Source: Reichenbachiella carrageenanivorans
GTDB taxonomy: Bacteria > Bacteroidota > Bacteroidia > Cytophagales > Cyclobacteriaceae
Length of the DNA stretch: 64,000 nucleotides
Reading direction: 5' to 3'
NCBI RefSeq assembly: GCF_025639805.1
Contig: NZ_CP106735.1
Location: 1,924,001-1,988,000 of the forward strand
The position numbers were made by a program, and so were the translations under genes. A model generated the notes under the pieces. It saw only the letters and a program-made list of their open reading frames with translations. It was not told the DNA's origin and ran no database searches. Every line of letters begins with the position of its first letter. Positions within the stretch are counted from its first letter, which is position 1. Of this stretch, positions 34,637 to 43,085 are shown in pieces.

Positions 34637-35509
34637 ATGGATATTTTAATAAGAAATTTCCCTGAAACACCTAATTCCAAGAAGTGGGGACTGTCAGTTT
34701 TTAGCTTTGGTGAATTGACTGTTCCGCCGATGGAACATTATCCGCTCAGGTCCCATTTCAAAGACACCCATCATTTCTGGGCGCGCGGTCGTAGGTTAGA
34801 TCACTTGTTTTTGGTGTATGTGAGCGCAGGGAGTGGAGAGGCGCAATTTGGGTCGGAGGAATTGATCACGATAGAAGCGGGTACAGTCATGGTATTGTAC
34901 CCGGGTATCTGGCACCGCTATCGCCCCATGCCGAGGCAAGGTTGGACGGAGCATTGGCTGGGAGTGAAGGGTAGCTACGTGGACATGCTGCTGGCCAACT
35001 ATAAGTTTTTCGGTGCTCGTCCATCTATCAAACTGGCTGATGACTCTAAATATCCCGAATTACTGGATCAGCTGAGAGCATTGCTTTTAGAAGAATCTAT
35101 CGGCTACCAGGTGAAAGCATCTGGATTGCTCATTGCGCTGCTGGGAGAGGTATATCTCCAGGGCAATGAAGAGGGCAGCCATGGTTCTAGGATGGAAGAA
35201 ATTATCAAAATGGCCAGAGTCAAAATTCAAGAGCTGGCCCCTCATGATCCATTGGACGTGAGCCAGTTGGCTCAATCTTTGGAAGTAAGCTACTCTTGGT
35301 TTAGAAAAATGTTTAAACAATACACGGGCTATGCACCGGCCCAATATCGCATTCATATCAATATTAGGCGAGCTTCAGAATTGCTCATCAAGACTCAATT
35401 GACGGTAAAAGAAATAGCCTTTCAATCGGGCTTCGAATCTGAAGCTTACTTCTGTCGACAGTTCAAACAAAAGCAGGGCATGAGCCCATCAGAATTTAGA
35501 ACCAGATGA
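34637..35509 (+). CDS. AraC-family transcriptional regulator, cupin sensor
   Basis: A 290-residue soluble regulator. The N-terminal ~150 residues form a cupin-like sugar-sensing domain (AGSGEAQFGSEE, GTVMVLYPGIWHRYRP). The C-terminal ~100 residues hold two helix-turn-helix motifs: VSQLAQSLEVSYSWFRKMFK and VKEIAFQSGFESEAYFCRQFK. Such proteins usually activate sugar operons when their ligand binds. It diverges from the isomerase-PhyH-rhaT operon across repeated TTGTATAAT boxes, so a rhamnose-like ligand is the best guess. Its stop lies five bases from that of the convergent GmhA gene. Confidence 0.92.
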   Translation: MDILIRNFPETPNSKKWGLSVFSFGELTVPPMEHYPLRSHFKDTHHFWARGRRLDHLFLVYVSAGSGEAQFGSEELITIEAGTVMVLYPGIWHRYRPMPRQGWTEHWLGVKGSYVDMLLANYKFFGARPSIKLADDSKYPELLDQLRALLLEESIGYQVKASGLLIALLGEVYLQGNEEGSHGSRMEEIIKMARVKIQELAPHDPLDVSQLAQSLEVSYSWFRKMFKQYTGYAPAQYRIHINIRRASELLIKTQLTVKEIAFQSGFESEAYFCRQFKQKQGMSPSEFRTR

Positions 35510-35513
35510 GAGG

Positions 35514-36104
35514 CTACTGCTGCTCTGCCATGAGCTGCTCCACGATCAATATGATACTATGGATGCACTTGATGTGTATTTCCTGTATTCTGTCGGCAAA
35601 GCCTTCGTGAGGCACTAGGATTTTCACATCGGCTAAAGCGGCTAAGTCTCGTCCGGTTTTACCGGATAGCAAGATCGTTTTCATGCCTTTTTGTTTGGCG
35701 GCTTCGAAGGCCCTTACCACAGATTTGGAAGTGCCGCTGGTACTAAGGCCGACTACCACATCTCCACTTTTGCCCATCCCTTCTATAAACCTGGAAAAGA
35801 TATACTCATAACCAAAATCATTGCCTACACAGGAGATATGACTGGGATCGGAGATGGCCATGGCAGCGTAGGCGGGCCTGTTTTCACGGTATCTGCCGGA
35901 CAGTTCTTCTGCAAAGTGCATGGCATCACAATGTGACCCGCCATTGCCACAAGAGAGTACTTTTCCACCCGCAAGCAGCGCAGAGGCTATGGTCTGCGCT
36001 GCGGCTTCTATTTGCGCAAAATTGTTCTCGTCTGAAACGAAGACATTGAGTACTTGCTGTGCTTGAGAGAACTCGGCTTTGATGAGTGCTTTATGGGGGC
36101 TCAT
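35514..36104 (-). CDS. gmhA: Phosphoheptose isomerase (sedoheptulose-7-phosphate isomerase)
   Basis: A 196-residue SIS-domain enzyme closely matching E. coli GmhA over its full length, including [18 protein letters not shown] and [10 protein letters not shown]. The four active-site residues known from E. coli (His61, Glu65, Gln172, His180) are all kept at a constant +2 offset (His63, Glu67, Gln174, His182). GmhA interconverts sedoheptulose-7-phosphate and D-glycero-D-manno-heptose-7-phosphate. Normally it serves lipopolysaccharide heptose synthesis, but here it is the last gene of an operon with a periplasmic GH43 enzyme and a ROK kinase, which suggests a catabolic role. Confidence 0.92.
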   Translation of the reverse strand: MSPHKALIKAEFSQAQQVLNVFVSDENNFAQIEAAAQTIASALLAGGKVLSCGNGGSHCDAMHFAEELSGRYRENRPAYAAMAISDPSHISCVGNDFGYEYIFSRFIEGMGKSGDVVVGLSTSGTSKSVVRAFEAAKQKGMKTILLSGKTGRDLAALADVKILVPHEGFADRIQEIHIKCIHSIILIVEQLMAEQQ

Positions 36105-36110
36105 AGTTAT

Positions 36111-37034
36111 TTAGGTTTTAGTAGGGTAGACTAGCATAGCAGCGCCAAATACACCTGCGCTATCACCTAGTTTGGGTTTTAGAATTTTTGTATCTAATCG
36201 ATCATTAAACACATATTTTTTCACTTGCTCAATTCCCTCGGTATAGAGCAAATCAATATTGCCTACACCTCCTCCTAATACAATAGCTTCTGGGTCGATC
36301 AGGTTGATGATCTGTGCGATGGCTTTACCAAAGTATTGAAGCAATCTTTTGATTGTTGCAGTTGCTAGTGGATCGGTTCCGGCAAGATGAAGAGCGAGGA
36401 TGTCTTTGAGTTTTTTGAAACCGCCACTTTGTTCGGCATAGTATTTTTCAAGGGCAGTACCAGATATGATGGTTTCTACACATCCTTTTTGACCACAGAA
36501 GCATTCATAGCCCGCATTGTCCAAAAAATTGTGCCCCCATTCACCGCATATGCCTTGTCTCCCTGATATGACCTGCCCATCGACTACCAATCCACCACCC
36601 ACGCCAGTGCCTAAGATGACCCCAAATACGATCTTTGGATCTTGTATCTGATTTGGTACAATACCTAAAGTGGCTTCAGCCAATGCAAAGCAGTTGGCAT
36701 CATTAGCCATTTGAATTGGCACATTCAGTGCTTTTTCCAAATCTTTTTTCAAGGGCTTGCCATTGAGGCAGGTGGTATTGCTATTTTTAATTTTTTGAGT
36801 CGTTGGATCCAGTGTACCTGGTGTGCCAATACCCAAAGTTTCGATTTTATAATTGTTTGTAGATTCAAGATTTTCTATCAACTGTTTGATCTGATCAATG
36901 ATATGATCGTAGCCTTTTTCTTTTTCAGTTGGGACTCTTTGTCGATCAAGAACCTGGTATGTATTAGCATTAATTTGTAGAAGTACACCTTCAATTTTAG
37001 TGCCTCCTAAATCTATACCGCAAATGGCTTTCAT
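36111..37034 (-). CDS. ROK-family sugar kinase
   Basis: A 307-residue cytoplasmic ROK kinase. The ATP loop is GIDLGGTKIEG, the catalytic Asp lies in MANDANCFALAEA (~115), GVILGTGVGGG follows, and the zinc site is formed by GEWGH with C-F-C-G-x-x-G-C (~180). No N-terminal helix-turn-helix is present, so it is an enzyme and not a repressor. ROK members phosphorylate glucose, fructose, mannose, N-acetylmannosamine or allose. It lies six bases before gmhA and four bases after the GH43 gene. A mannose or heptose kinase role fits the context; the exact sugar is uncertain. Confidence 0.9.
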   Translation of the reverse strand: MKAICGIDLGGTKIEGVLLQINANTYQVLDRQRVPTEKEKGYDHIIDQIKQLIENLESTNNYKIETLGIGTPGTLDPTTQKIKNSNTTCLNGKPLKKDLEKALNVPIQMANDANCFALAEATLGIVPNQIQDPKIVFGVILGTGVGGGLVVDGQVISGRQGICGEWGHNFLDNAGYECFCGQKGCVETIISGTALEKYYAEQSGGFKKLKDILALHLAGTDPLATATIKRLLQYFGKAIAQIINLIDPEAIVLGGGVGNIDLLYTEGIEQVKKYVFNDRLDTKILKPKLGDSAGVFGAAMLVYPTKT

Positions 37035-37038
37035 ATTT

Positions 37039-37995
37039 TTAATTTATGGTTGTAGGCTGGGTAGTTGGTTCATTTGCTTTCAACGTATCATTTTCCCAGT
37101 ACAAGGGATCAAGTCTGGTCGTTCGTGATGTATATGCGGTATCCCAAGCGTGATAGACCAACCACGGGTTTTTCTTATGGTCATAAAACACGGAATTGTG
37201 GCCTGGCCCATATACTATATCATTAGATACCATCAAGGGTTTTTCTATTAGACTAAACGGGCCAGTGGGTGATGGTGCCTTGGCCAAACGGATGTGGTAA
37301 GTATTGTTTTTCCAGGCCCCGACGCTATAGGTCATCCAGTATTCGTCGTTGTGAGGCACTATAAATGCGCCTTCTTGCCAACCAAAGTGATCCATCAGTC
37401 GAATGGGTTCGCCATCGGTGGTATATGGGTCTTTCATTTTGTGCACATAGATTTGGCCTTGTTGCAGTCCTTTGCTGTTGAGCTGCTCCACGGTGAAGTA
37501 CATGTACATCTGACCATCCTTGTCGATAAATGGGTGGCCGTCGATAGAGCCATGCTGTATCACTACACCATGATCGGTATATGGCCCTTCAATGTTTTTG
37601 GCTGTGGCCAGCCCTACACGATTATATTGATTGCGGGGAGAGTCTTTTGGAGAAGCGGTATAGTATAAATAATAGACATCTTCTATTTTAATGATTTCAG
37701 GTGCCCAGAAGTTTTTAAAATTCCAGTCGGTTGTGTCTCCTTGAGTGACAGCTCCTCGTACAAATTCCCATTCGGATAGATTCTTAGATTTGTAGAGGGG
37801 TAAAAAATCACCATCCTCGGCCTTGTGAGAGGTGATTAGGTAATAATATCCATTGTCATACAAGACATACGGGTCGGCCGAATACGTTTCGATGATCGGG
37901 TTTTGATAGGTAAGTGTGACATCAGACTTTTGTTGTTGGTTGTTGCACGCTACCAAAGCACACCAAACAACCAGAGGGAGTATAAGTTTTTTCAT
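37039..37995 (-). CDS. GH43-family glycosidase, lipoprotein
   Basis: A 318-residue five-bladed propeller of the GH43 type. The catalytic triad of the family is visible: Asp41 in SADPYV, Asp152 in GSIDGHPF and Glu208 in WQEGAF. A lipoprotein signal with lipobox VAC (Cys17) puts it in the periplasm or on a membrane. GH43 members are mostly alpha-L-arabinofuranosidases, beta-xylosidases or galactan exo-hydrolases. It is the first gene of an operon with ROK kinase and GmhA, so the sugar it releases may be the one phosphorylated and isomerised by those enzymes. Confidence 0.9.
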   Translation of the reverse strand: MKKLILPLVVWCALVACNNQQQKSDVTLTYQNPIIETYSADPYVLYDNGYYYLITSHKAEDGDFLPLYKSKNLSEWEFVRGAVTQGDTTDWNFKNFWAPEIIKIEDVYYLYYTASPKDSPRNQYNRVGLATAKNIEGPYTDHGVVIQHGSIDGHPFIDKDGQMYMYFTVEQLNSKGLQQGQIYVHKMKDPYTTDGEPIRLMDHFGWQEGAFIVPHNDEYWMTYSVGAWKNNTYHIRLAKAPSPTGPFSLIEKPLMVSNDIVYGPGHNSVFYDHKKNPWLVYHAWDTAYTSRTTRLDPLYWENDTLKANEPTTQPTTIN

Positions 37996-38149
37996 TGTTA
38001 TTATTTAAAAACAGAAAATTATCCCTTGCTGTCAGCATTGTCATTTTTTCGATGCCTTTGTTACTTCGGTTTTATTAATCAGCACATATCGTTAGTTCTA
38101 ATTCGGCCAAGTGTACTAAGTTTAAAGTTTTAAAAACCTCAATTATCAA

Positions 38150-39073
38150 ATGCTCATGTCGAGATTAACTATTGTAGCGTTAGCCGTATTATTCACCCTA
38201 AGCGGTGGGTGTCAGGCACCAAATGATGACCATGCCGAAGCGCAACTAGTCAGAGTGCCCTACCAAAGTACCTTCGATCAAAGTGATCGCGAATACTTTG
38301 TATATCTACCTAAAGGCTATCACGAAGATGACACCACGAAGTGGCCCGTCATGCTCTTTTTACATGGCAATGGAGAGCGAGGAAACGGAAAAAACGAGCT
38401 GGATTATACCTTGGCACATGGTCCTATATATGAGGCTTGGGTACAAAAGAGAGATCTGCCTTTTATCATCATTGGTCCACAGCTACACATGCACGGAAGA
38501 GACTCTGTGATCGGCTATTTGAAAAATAGGAGTCCAGAAAACTACCTCAAAAGACTGGCAACTGGTGTGCCTGAGCGTGAAGCAGACTTTGCCACTACCG
38601 TACACATGAGCGGACGGCCGGCGGATGAAAACTATCCTTATGAATCCTATGGGCCAGTTGTAGGATGGGAAACCGTAGAACAAGATTTAATTGATATGCT
38701 GGATCAGACTTTGAAAAATTACAAGACAGACAAAAGTCGAGTCTATCTGAGTGGGTTGAGCTATGGCGGCTTTGGTACCTGGTATTTGGGGAGCAAGCAC
38801 CCCGATCGATTTGCAGCGATCAACCCGATCGTAGGCTGGGGACACAAGGAATTGATGAAGCCCCTGGCGGAGCATCGCATGCCCATCTGGTGCTATGCCG
38901 GTGGCCGCGATCTGGTGATACAAAAGCAGTATTTTTATCCCGGACTTAATGAGCTCGAGCGGCTTGGGCACATGGCGAGATTTACCATCGAGGCAGACAT
39001 GGGTCACGATGTTTGGAAGAGAGTATATGCCGGCCAGGATATCTATGATTGGCTACTGTCGCACCGAAAGTAG
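38150..39073 (+). CDS. Alpha/beta-hydrolase carbohydrate esterase-like lipoprotein
   Basis: A 307-residue alpha/beta-hydrolase with the oxyanion stretch LFLHGNGERG (~75), nucleophile Ser in GLSYGGFG (~205) and catalytic His in DMGHDVW (~285). The pattern resembles PHB-depolymerase-like or dienelactone-hydrolase-like esterases, often annotated as phospholipase/carboxylesterase in polysaccharide loci. A lipobox near LSGGC gives membrane anchoring. It precedes a sulfatase gene by ~90 bases. Deacetylation or removal of another ester from glycan fragments is likely. A start two codons downstream (ATG at 38156) is equally plausible. Confidence 0.82.
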   Translation: MLMSRLTIVALAVLFTLSGGCQAPNDDHAEAQLVRVPYQSTFDQSDREYFVYLPKGYHEDDTTKWPVMLFLHGNGERGNGKNELDYTLAHGPIYEAWVQKRDLPFIIIGPQLHMHGRDSVIGYLKNRSPENYLKRLATGVPEREADFATTVHMSGRPADENYPYESYGPVVGWETVEQDLIDMLDQTLKNYKTDKSRVYLSGLSYGGFGTWYLGSKHPDRFAAINPIVGWGHKELMKPLAEHRMPIWCYAGGRDLVIQKQYFYPGLNELERLGHMARFTIEADMGHDVWKRVYAGQDIYDWLLSHRK

Positions 39074-39099
39074 CACACTCCGAATATTCTATTATCTCT

Positions 39100-39118
39100 T
39101 TCGATTTTCTAAATCGAA
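39100..39118. other. Small hairpin between esterase and sulfatase genes
   Basis: Arms TTCGATTT and AAATCGAA flank a three-base loop. It lacks a long T run, so it may be a weak terminator or an RNA-processing site. Confidence 0.3.
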
Positions 39119-39165
39119 GCATCACGGTATAAAAAATGGCTACTTTCAAGTTTTAATAAAATTAT

Positions 39166-40674
39166 ATGAAATATCAGTTTTTATACCTGCTATGCTTTTT
39201 GGCATCTTGTACCTCTATCACTTCCTCACCTCCATCATCGAAGCCCAATGTCATTGTGATATTGGCTGACGATCTGGGTTATGGGGATATTTCCAGTCAT
39301 CAGACGGAGGGGCAGATTTATACCCCGGTGCTCGATAGTTTGGCTCGATCAGGCTATTCGTTTACCAACGCACATACCAACTCTTCGGTCTGCACACCCT
39401 CACGCTATGCGTTGCTTACGGGCAGATATTCTTGGAGATCAAAGTTGAAAAGCGGTGTGCTCTTTGGCTACGACCTGCCATTGATCGAGGACGACAGGCA
39501 TACCTTGGGAAAATTGTTTCAAAACAATGGCTACCGCACCGCACATGTGGGCAAGTGGCATTTGGGATTGCCATGGCAATTGAACCCGCAGTCAGATTAT
39601 AAGGAACGCACGGCCGATAGTATTTATCATCAGTTGCTAGCAAAACCAGCCGATGTATTGGTGGAGCAACCACTAGGCCAGGCAGGATGGCAAAAGCAGA
39701 TTGGTTTTGATCAGTTTTATGGAATCAGCGCATCGCTGGATATTCCTCCTTATGGCATGATAGATCAAGGGCAATTTACCCTGCCGCTCAGCGATTCGCT
39801 CGAAGCATCTGAGCATGTGGCATCCTATGATAAGGACTTTTGGCGGGCCGGTATAGCTACGCCAGGATTCGAGCCTAAACAAGTCTTTCGCTCGATCGTG
39901 GACGCAGCCAAGGCTTTTATTTCCAAAGATGAAAAACCATTTTTTATGTACATGGCTCTGACAGCGCCTCATACACCCTGGCTTCCAGAAGAGCAGTTTA
40001 GAGGAACATCTAATGCCGGAAAATATGGTGACTTTCTTTCTATGGTGGACTGGTCTGTAGGCGAGGTGCTGGGACAGCTCAAAGCAGCTGGCGAATTGGA
40101 TAACACCATCGTCATCTTCACCTCAGACAATGGGGCAGCCTTGCACGGGATCGAAGCGTATGGAGGCAACGGACATCTCCCTAATGGGATACTACGAGGA
40201 CAAAAAGGAGACTTGTACGAAGGTGGGCACCGCGTGCCACTCATCGTGTCTTGGCCAGATCACATTATCTCGGGGACTTCAGGCGATTTGGTACTGTTGT
40301 CAGATATTATGGCCACGCTGACCGATGTAGTAGGAGATGAATTGCCTAGCGAAGTAGAAGATAGCCATAGTTTCTATCCTTTGTTGGTTGGTGCTGAATT
40401 TGAGCCACGAACCGAGGCGGTTTATCATTCGCAAATTGGATCATTTGCTATCCAGTCGGGTCCATGGAAATACATAGACATTATAGGTTCTGGAGGTTTT
40501 TCAAAGCCTAGATTGGTGGAGCCACAAGAAGGCCAGCCGTCGGGTCAATTATATAATTTGGAAAAAGACCCTGCGGAGCAAGTGGATAGATATTTGAGTC
40601 ATCCAGAAATAGTAAACGATTTAAAAGCTCGCTTAGATGAGTACAGAAAATCCACACAAATATTGAATAACTAG
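39166..40674 (+). CDS. S1-family sulfatase, lipoprotein
   Basis: A 502-residue sulfatase with formylglycine site C-T-P-S-R (Cys76), metal-binding ADDLGYGDIS (~34), HVGKWHLG (~127) and FTSDNGAALHG (~315). The N-terminus is a lipoprotein signal with lipobox LASC (Cys15). It is followed four bases later by a secreted nucleoside-hydrolase-like protein, certainly in one transcript. The four sulfatases of the window differ in the residues around the active site, so they probably remove sulfate from different positions. Confidence 0.92.
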   Translation: MKYQFLYLLCFLASCTSITSSPPSSKPNVIVILADDLGYGDISSHQTEGQIYTPVLDSLARSGYSFTNAHTNSSVCTPSRYALLTGRYSWRSKLKSGVLFGYDLPLIEDDRHTLGKLFQNNGYRTAHVGKWHLGLPWQLNPQSDYKERTADSIYHQLLAKPADVLVEQPLGQAGWQKQIGFDQFYGISASLDIPPYGMIDQGQFTLPLSDSLEASEHVASYDKDFWRAGIATPGFEPKQVFRSIVDAAKAFISKDEKPFFMYMALTAPHTPWLPEEQFRGTSNAGKYGDFLSMVDWSVGEVLGQLKAAGELDNTIVIFTSDNGAALHGIEAYGGNGHLPNGILRGQKGDLYEGGHRVPLIVSWPDHIISGTSGDLVLLSDIMATLTDVVGDELPSEVEDSHSFYPLLVGAEFEPRTEAVYHSQIGSFAIQSGPWKYIDIIGSGGFSKPRLVEPQEGQPSGQLYNLEKDPAEQVDRYLSHPEIVNDLKARLDEYRKSTQILNN

Positions 40675-40678
40675 CCAA

Positions 40679-41626
40679 ATGAGAAAGTTCCTGTTTTTAC
40701 CATTGATATGCTTGCTATTGGGTGCTCAAGCACAAAACAAAAAATACATCCTGGATGCTGATACCGGCAATGAAATGGATGATTTCTATGCGATCGTGCG
40801 AGCACTTCTGGATCCAGATATGAACATCATTGCGCTCAACTCAGCGCACTACAATACCACCCATATGTTTATGGACAGTGTGTGGAACGAAAATCCAGTG
40901 ACGGACTTCAACACAGTCGGGATATCACAAGCCTATAATGAAGAATTGTTGACTAAAATGGGCAGGCTTGATTTGCCGCACCCATTAGGTTGCAATCGTT
41001 CGATTGGCTACGCATGGGGTTATTATCCTTCTGCGCCAGTGCCGCCATCACCTGCGGTAGATATGATAGTGGCAGAAGCCAAAAAAGCTTCACCTGATAA
41101 TAAGCTTGGAGTAATTTGTATTGGTGCTTCTACCAATTTGGCCGCTGCTATTGAAACTGACCCCTCCATTGCTAAAAACATAGACGCCTATTTGCTGGGC
41201 GCAAGATATGAACCGTCTACACAGGTATGGAACAAAAGTGAATTCAACATCAGAAATGACTTGAGCGCATTCGACGTCCTGCTCAACAATCAAGACCTTG
41301 AGCTCACTGTTATGTCCATCACCACGGCCAGACCATACACTTTTTTGAAAACGCCTACGCTGAAAAGGCTGTACGCCTATGATGACCCAGTCACCGATTT
41401 GCTCGGAGATATTTGGACTAAAATCAATGCCGCAGAAAGCCGCGTGATGTGGGATTTGGCTTTAATTATAGCGATTCAAAAGCCAGAATTAGCAACTTTA
41501 GAAAAGTGTCCAGCACCACCAGAGAATAAAAGAAAATTTGTGAATGTGTACACCCAAATAGACGTAGAAGCTATGCGAGCTGATTTTTGGAAATACCTTG
41601 ATGATGAATTTGGCAAAGCCAAATAA
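40679..41626 (+). CDS. Secreted nucleoside-hydrolase-like protein
   Basis: A 315-residue protein of the inosine-uridine nucleoside hydrolase fold, exported by a Sec signal ending GAQAQ. The calcium-binding N-terminal motif reads DADTGNEMDD, a variant of D-x-D-x-G-x-D-D with extra residues. A late WDLALI segment corresponds to the usual distal Asp site. Secreted members of this fold are frequent beside sulfatases and glycosidases in Bacteroidota and are suspected to split N- or O-glycosidic bonds of unknown substrates. It is tightly coupled to the sulfatase gene upstream. Real activity is unknown. Confidence 0.82.
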   Translation: MRKFLFLPLICLLLGAQAQNKKYILDADTGNEMDDFYAIVRALLDPDMNIIALNSAHYNTTHMFMDSVWNENPVTDFNTVGISQAYNEELLTKMGRLDLPHPLGCNRSIGYAWGYYPSAPVPPSPAVDMIVAEAKKASPDNKLGVICIGASTNLAAAIETDPSIAKNIDAYLLGARYEPSTQVWNKSEFNIRNDLSAFDVLLNNQDLELTVMSITTARPYTFLKTPTLKRLYAYDDPVTDLLGDIWTKINAAESRVMWDLALIIAIQKPELATLEKCPAPPENKRKFVNVYTQIDVEAMRADFWKYLDDEFGKAK

Positions 41627-41710
41627 ACCATTTAGTAACATATACAGCAGTAATAGAGAAAGGTTGAAATAGAGTAGGGTTAGGGAAAATTACAGCGTAC
41701 TAAGACCAGT

Positions 41711-41724
41711 ACTGATACAATAAA
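41711..41724 (+). promoter_or_regulatory. 14-base motif shared with the upstream region of the second membrane AraC gene
   Basis: ACTGATACAATAAA lies 12 bases before the ATG of the first membrane AraC gene and occurs again at 58146-58159 upstream of the second. It may be an autoregulatory site, but a chance match in AT-rich DNA is possible. Confidence 0.3.
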
Positions 41725-41735
41725 ACTAACCAACC

Positions 41736-42818
41736 ATGCTTGAAATAATAAGTCAGAGCCTTTATATATGGGCCATATTGCAAGGGCTTATGATTGCATT
41801 GGCCATTTTATTAAACCATAGGCTATATGCATCTAAGCTTTATGTGATTTTTTTCTTGCTCGCGGCCGTTGAGACATTTTTTCAATACATGTATTCTCAT
41901 AGTGCATCGGCCTATAAGCTTACCTTGTACATGTTTACATATGAGTGTGCCAACCTCTTATATGGGCCTATTGTCTTTCTAGCACTTTTAAAGAATTTGA
42001 AAAAACCATTGATCGGTTTGAAGTCTTGGCTACACTTTATACCAGCACTTATTTTTTTGATCCATTATTTTGTTGACTTTGTTATACCGTATTACCCATT
42101 AAAATTCAATGATTGGGTAGGTACTGATGCGAATATAGCATGGCTAATAGCATGTGCGATCTCCTTGCTTGCGTACTTTGCTTATGCTATGTATTTGCTC
42201 AAAAATCAGACATACGCAAAATTCAATGTACTCATCAAGCCATTACTTATCTTCTTGATGATCAAAGGTATAAATGCGATAATAGCTGCTTTATATATTC
42301 CAGTTTATACCATGAAATTCGAATGGTATTATGAAACGTTGTTTCTGAAAGATTTGGTTTTCATAGGAAGTAATTCATACATGATATACGTCACAATTTT
42401 TCTTATTTTCAAAAGAGAATCTATCATTGGCGATGATCGTTCTAGTACCCATCATCCTGCTTTCATTGAAGACCATAAAGACACGATTAGTAACCTAGAA
42501 AAGCTCATGAAAGAATCTCAGGTATTTGTCCAACCAGACTTGAGTAAAGAGAAGCTAGCCAAAATGCTTGAAGTACAGCCTTATATACTATCTCGGATTA
42601 TCAACGAGGGTTATGGTAAATCTTTTTGGGATTATATCAATGAATCGAGAGTAGAATTGGCCAAGGAAATGCTTCTTAAAAACGATGAAAAAATGCTAGC
42701 TATCGCTATCAAATGTGGGTACAATTCGGAATCTGTGTTTTACAAAAATTTCAGAAAAATAGCTGGTCAAACACCTAAAAAAATACAAGCGCAAATGCGC
42801 AAGTCAGAAATGGACTGA
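41736..42818 (+). CDS. Membrane-bound AraC-family regulator
   Basis: A 360-residue protein whose first ~225 residues form six or seven hydrophobic helices and whose last ~105 residues are an AraC DNA-binding domain (LAKMLEVQPYILSRIIN and IAIKCGYNSESVFYKNFRK helix-turn-helix motifs). Its DNA-binding domain would act from the inner membrane. It is the paralogue of the regulator near 58.4 kb, with the same length, the same architecture and the QPYILS and ESVxYxNF signatures. Each stands directly upstream of a large propeller protein gene, so it likely controls that gene and the mannosidase/esterase genes behind it. Confidence 0.88.
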   Translation: MLEIISQSLYIWAILQGLMIALAILLNHRLYASKLYVIFFLLAAVETFFQYMYSHSASAYKLTLYMFTYECANLLYGPIVFLALLKNLKKPLIGLKSWLHFIPALIFLIHYFVDFVIPYYPLKFNDWVGTDANIAWLIACAISLLAYFAYAMYLLKNQTYAKFNVLIKPLLIFLMIKGINAIIAALYIPVYTMKFEWYYETLFLKDLVFIGSNSYMIYVTIFLIFKRESIIGDDRSSTHHPAFIEDHKDTISNLEKLMKESQVFVQPDLSKEKLAKMLEVQPYILSRIINEGYGKSFWDYINESRVELAKEMLLKNDEKMLAIAIKCGYNSESVFYKNFRKIAGQTPKKIQAQMRKSEMD

Positions 42819-42822
42819 AAAG

Positions 42823-42857
42823 TTTGAATTTGTACTCTATGGATTTGCAAATTCAAA
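42823..42857. other. Hairpin after the first membrane AraC gene
   Basis: Arms TTTGAATTTG and CAAATTCAAA with a 15-base loop follow the stop codon by four bases. It is AU-rich and lacks a T tract, so terminator function is uncertain. The remaining ~230 bases before the propeller gene show no other feature. Confidence 0.35.
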
Positions 42858-43085
42858 ATTAAGAATCGGTCATCTGATTAGTTATTTCAGAATATGCTGT
42901 GTGTTTTGTTAAGTATTGCCCTGTTTCATTGAAAATAATTCAAAAAATAAATTTTTCACTGCTTTGCCTAAATTCCGACTGAGCCTTTGCAAACGCTCAC
43001 CGAATCAGCACATCCATGGTTTACATTGTAAGTTGATACAAAGCCAAAAAAAGTCTTTTGGTTCAAACTAAACTTAACAAAAACT

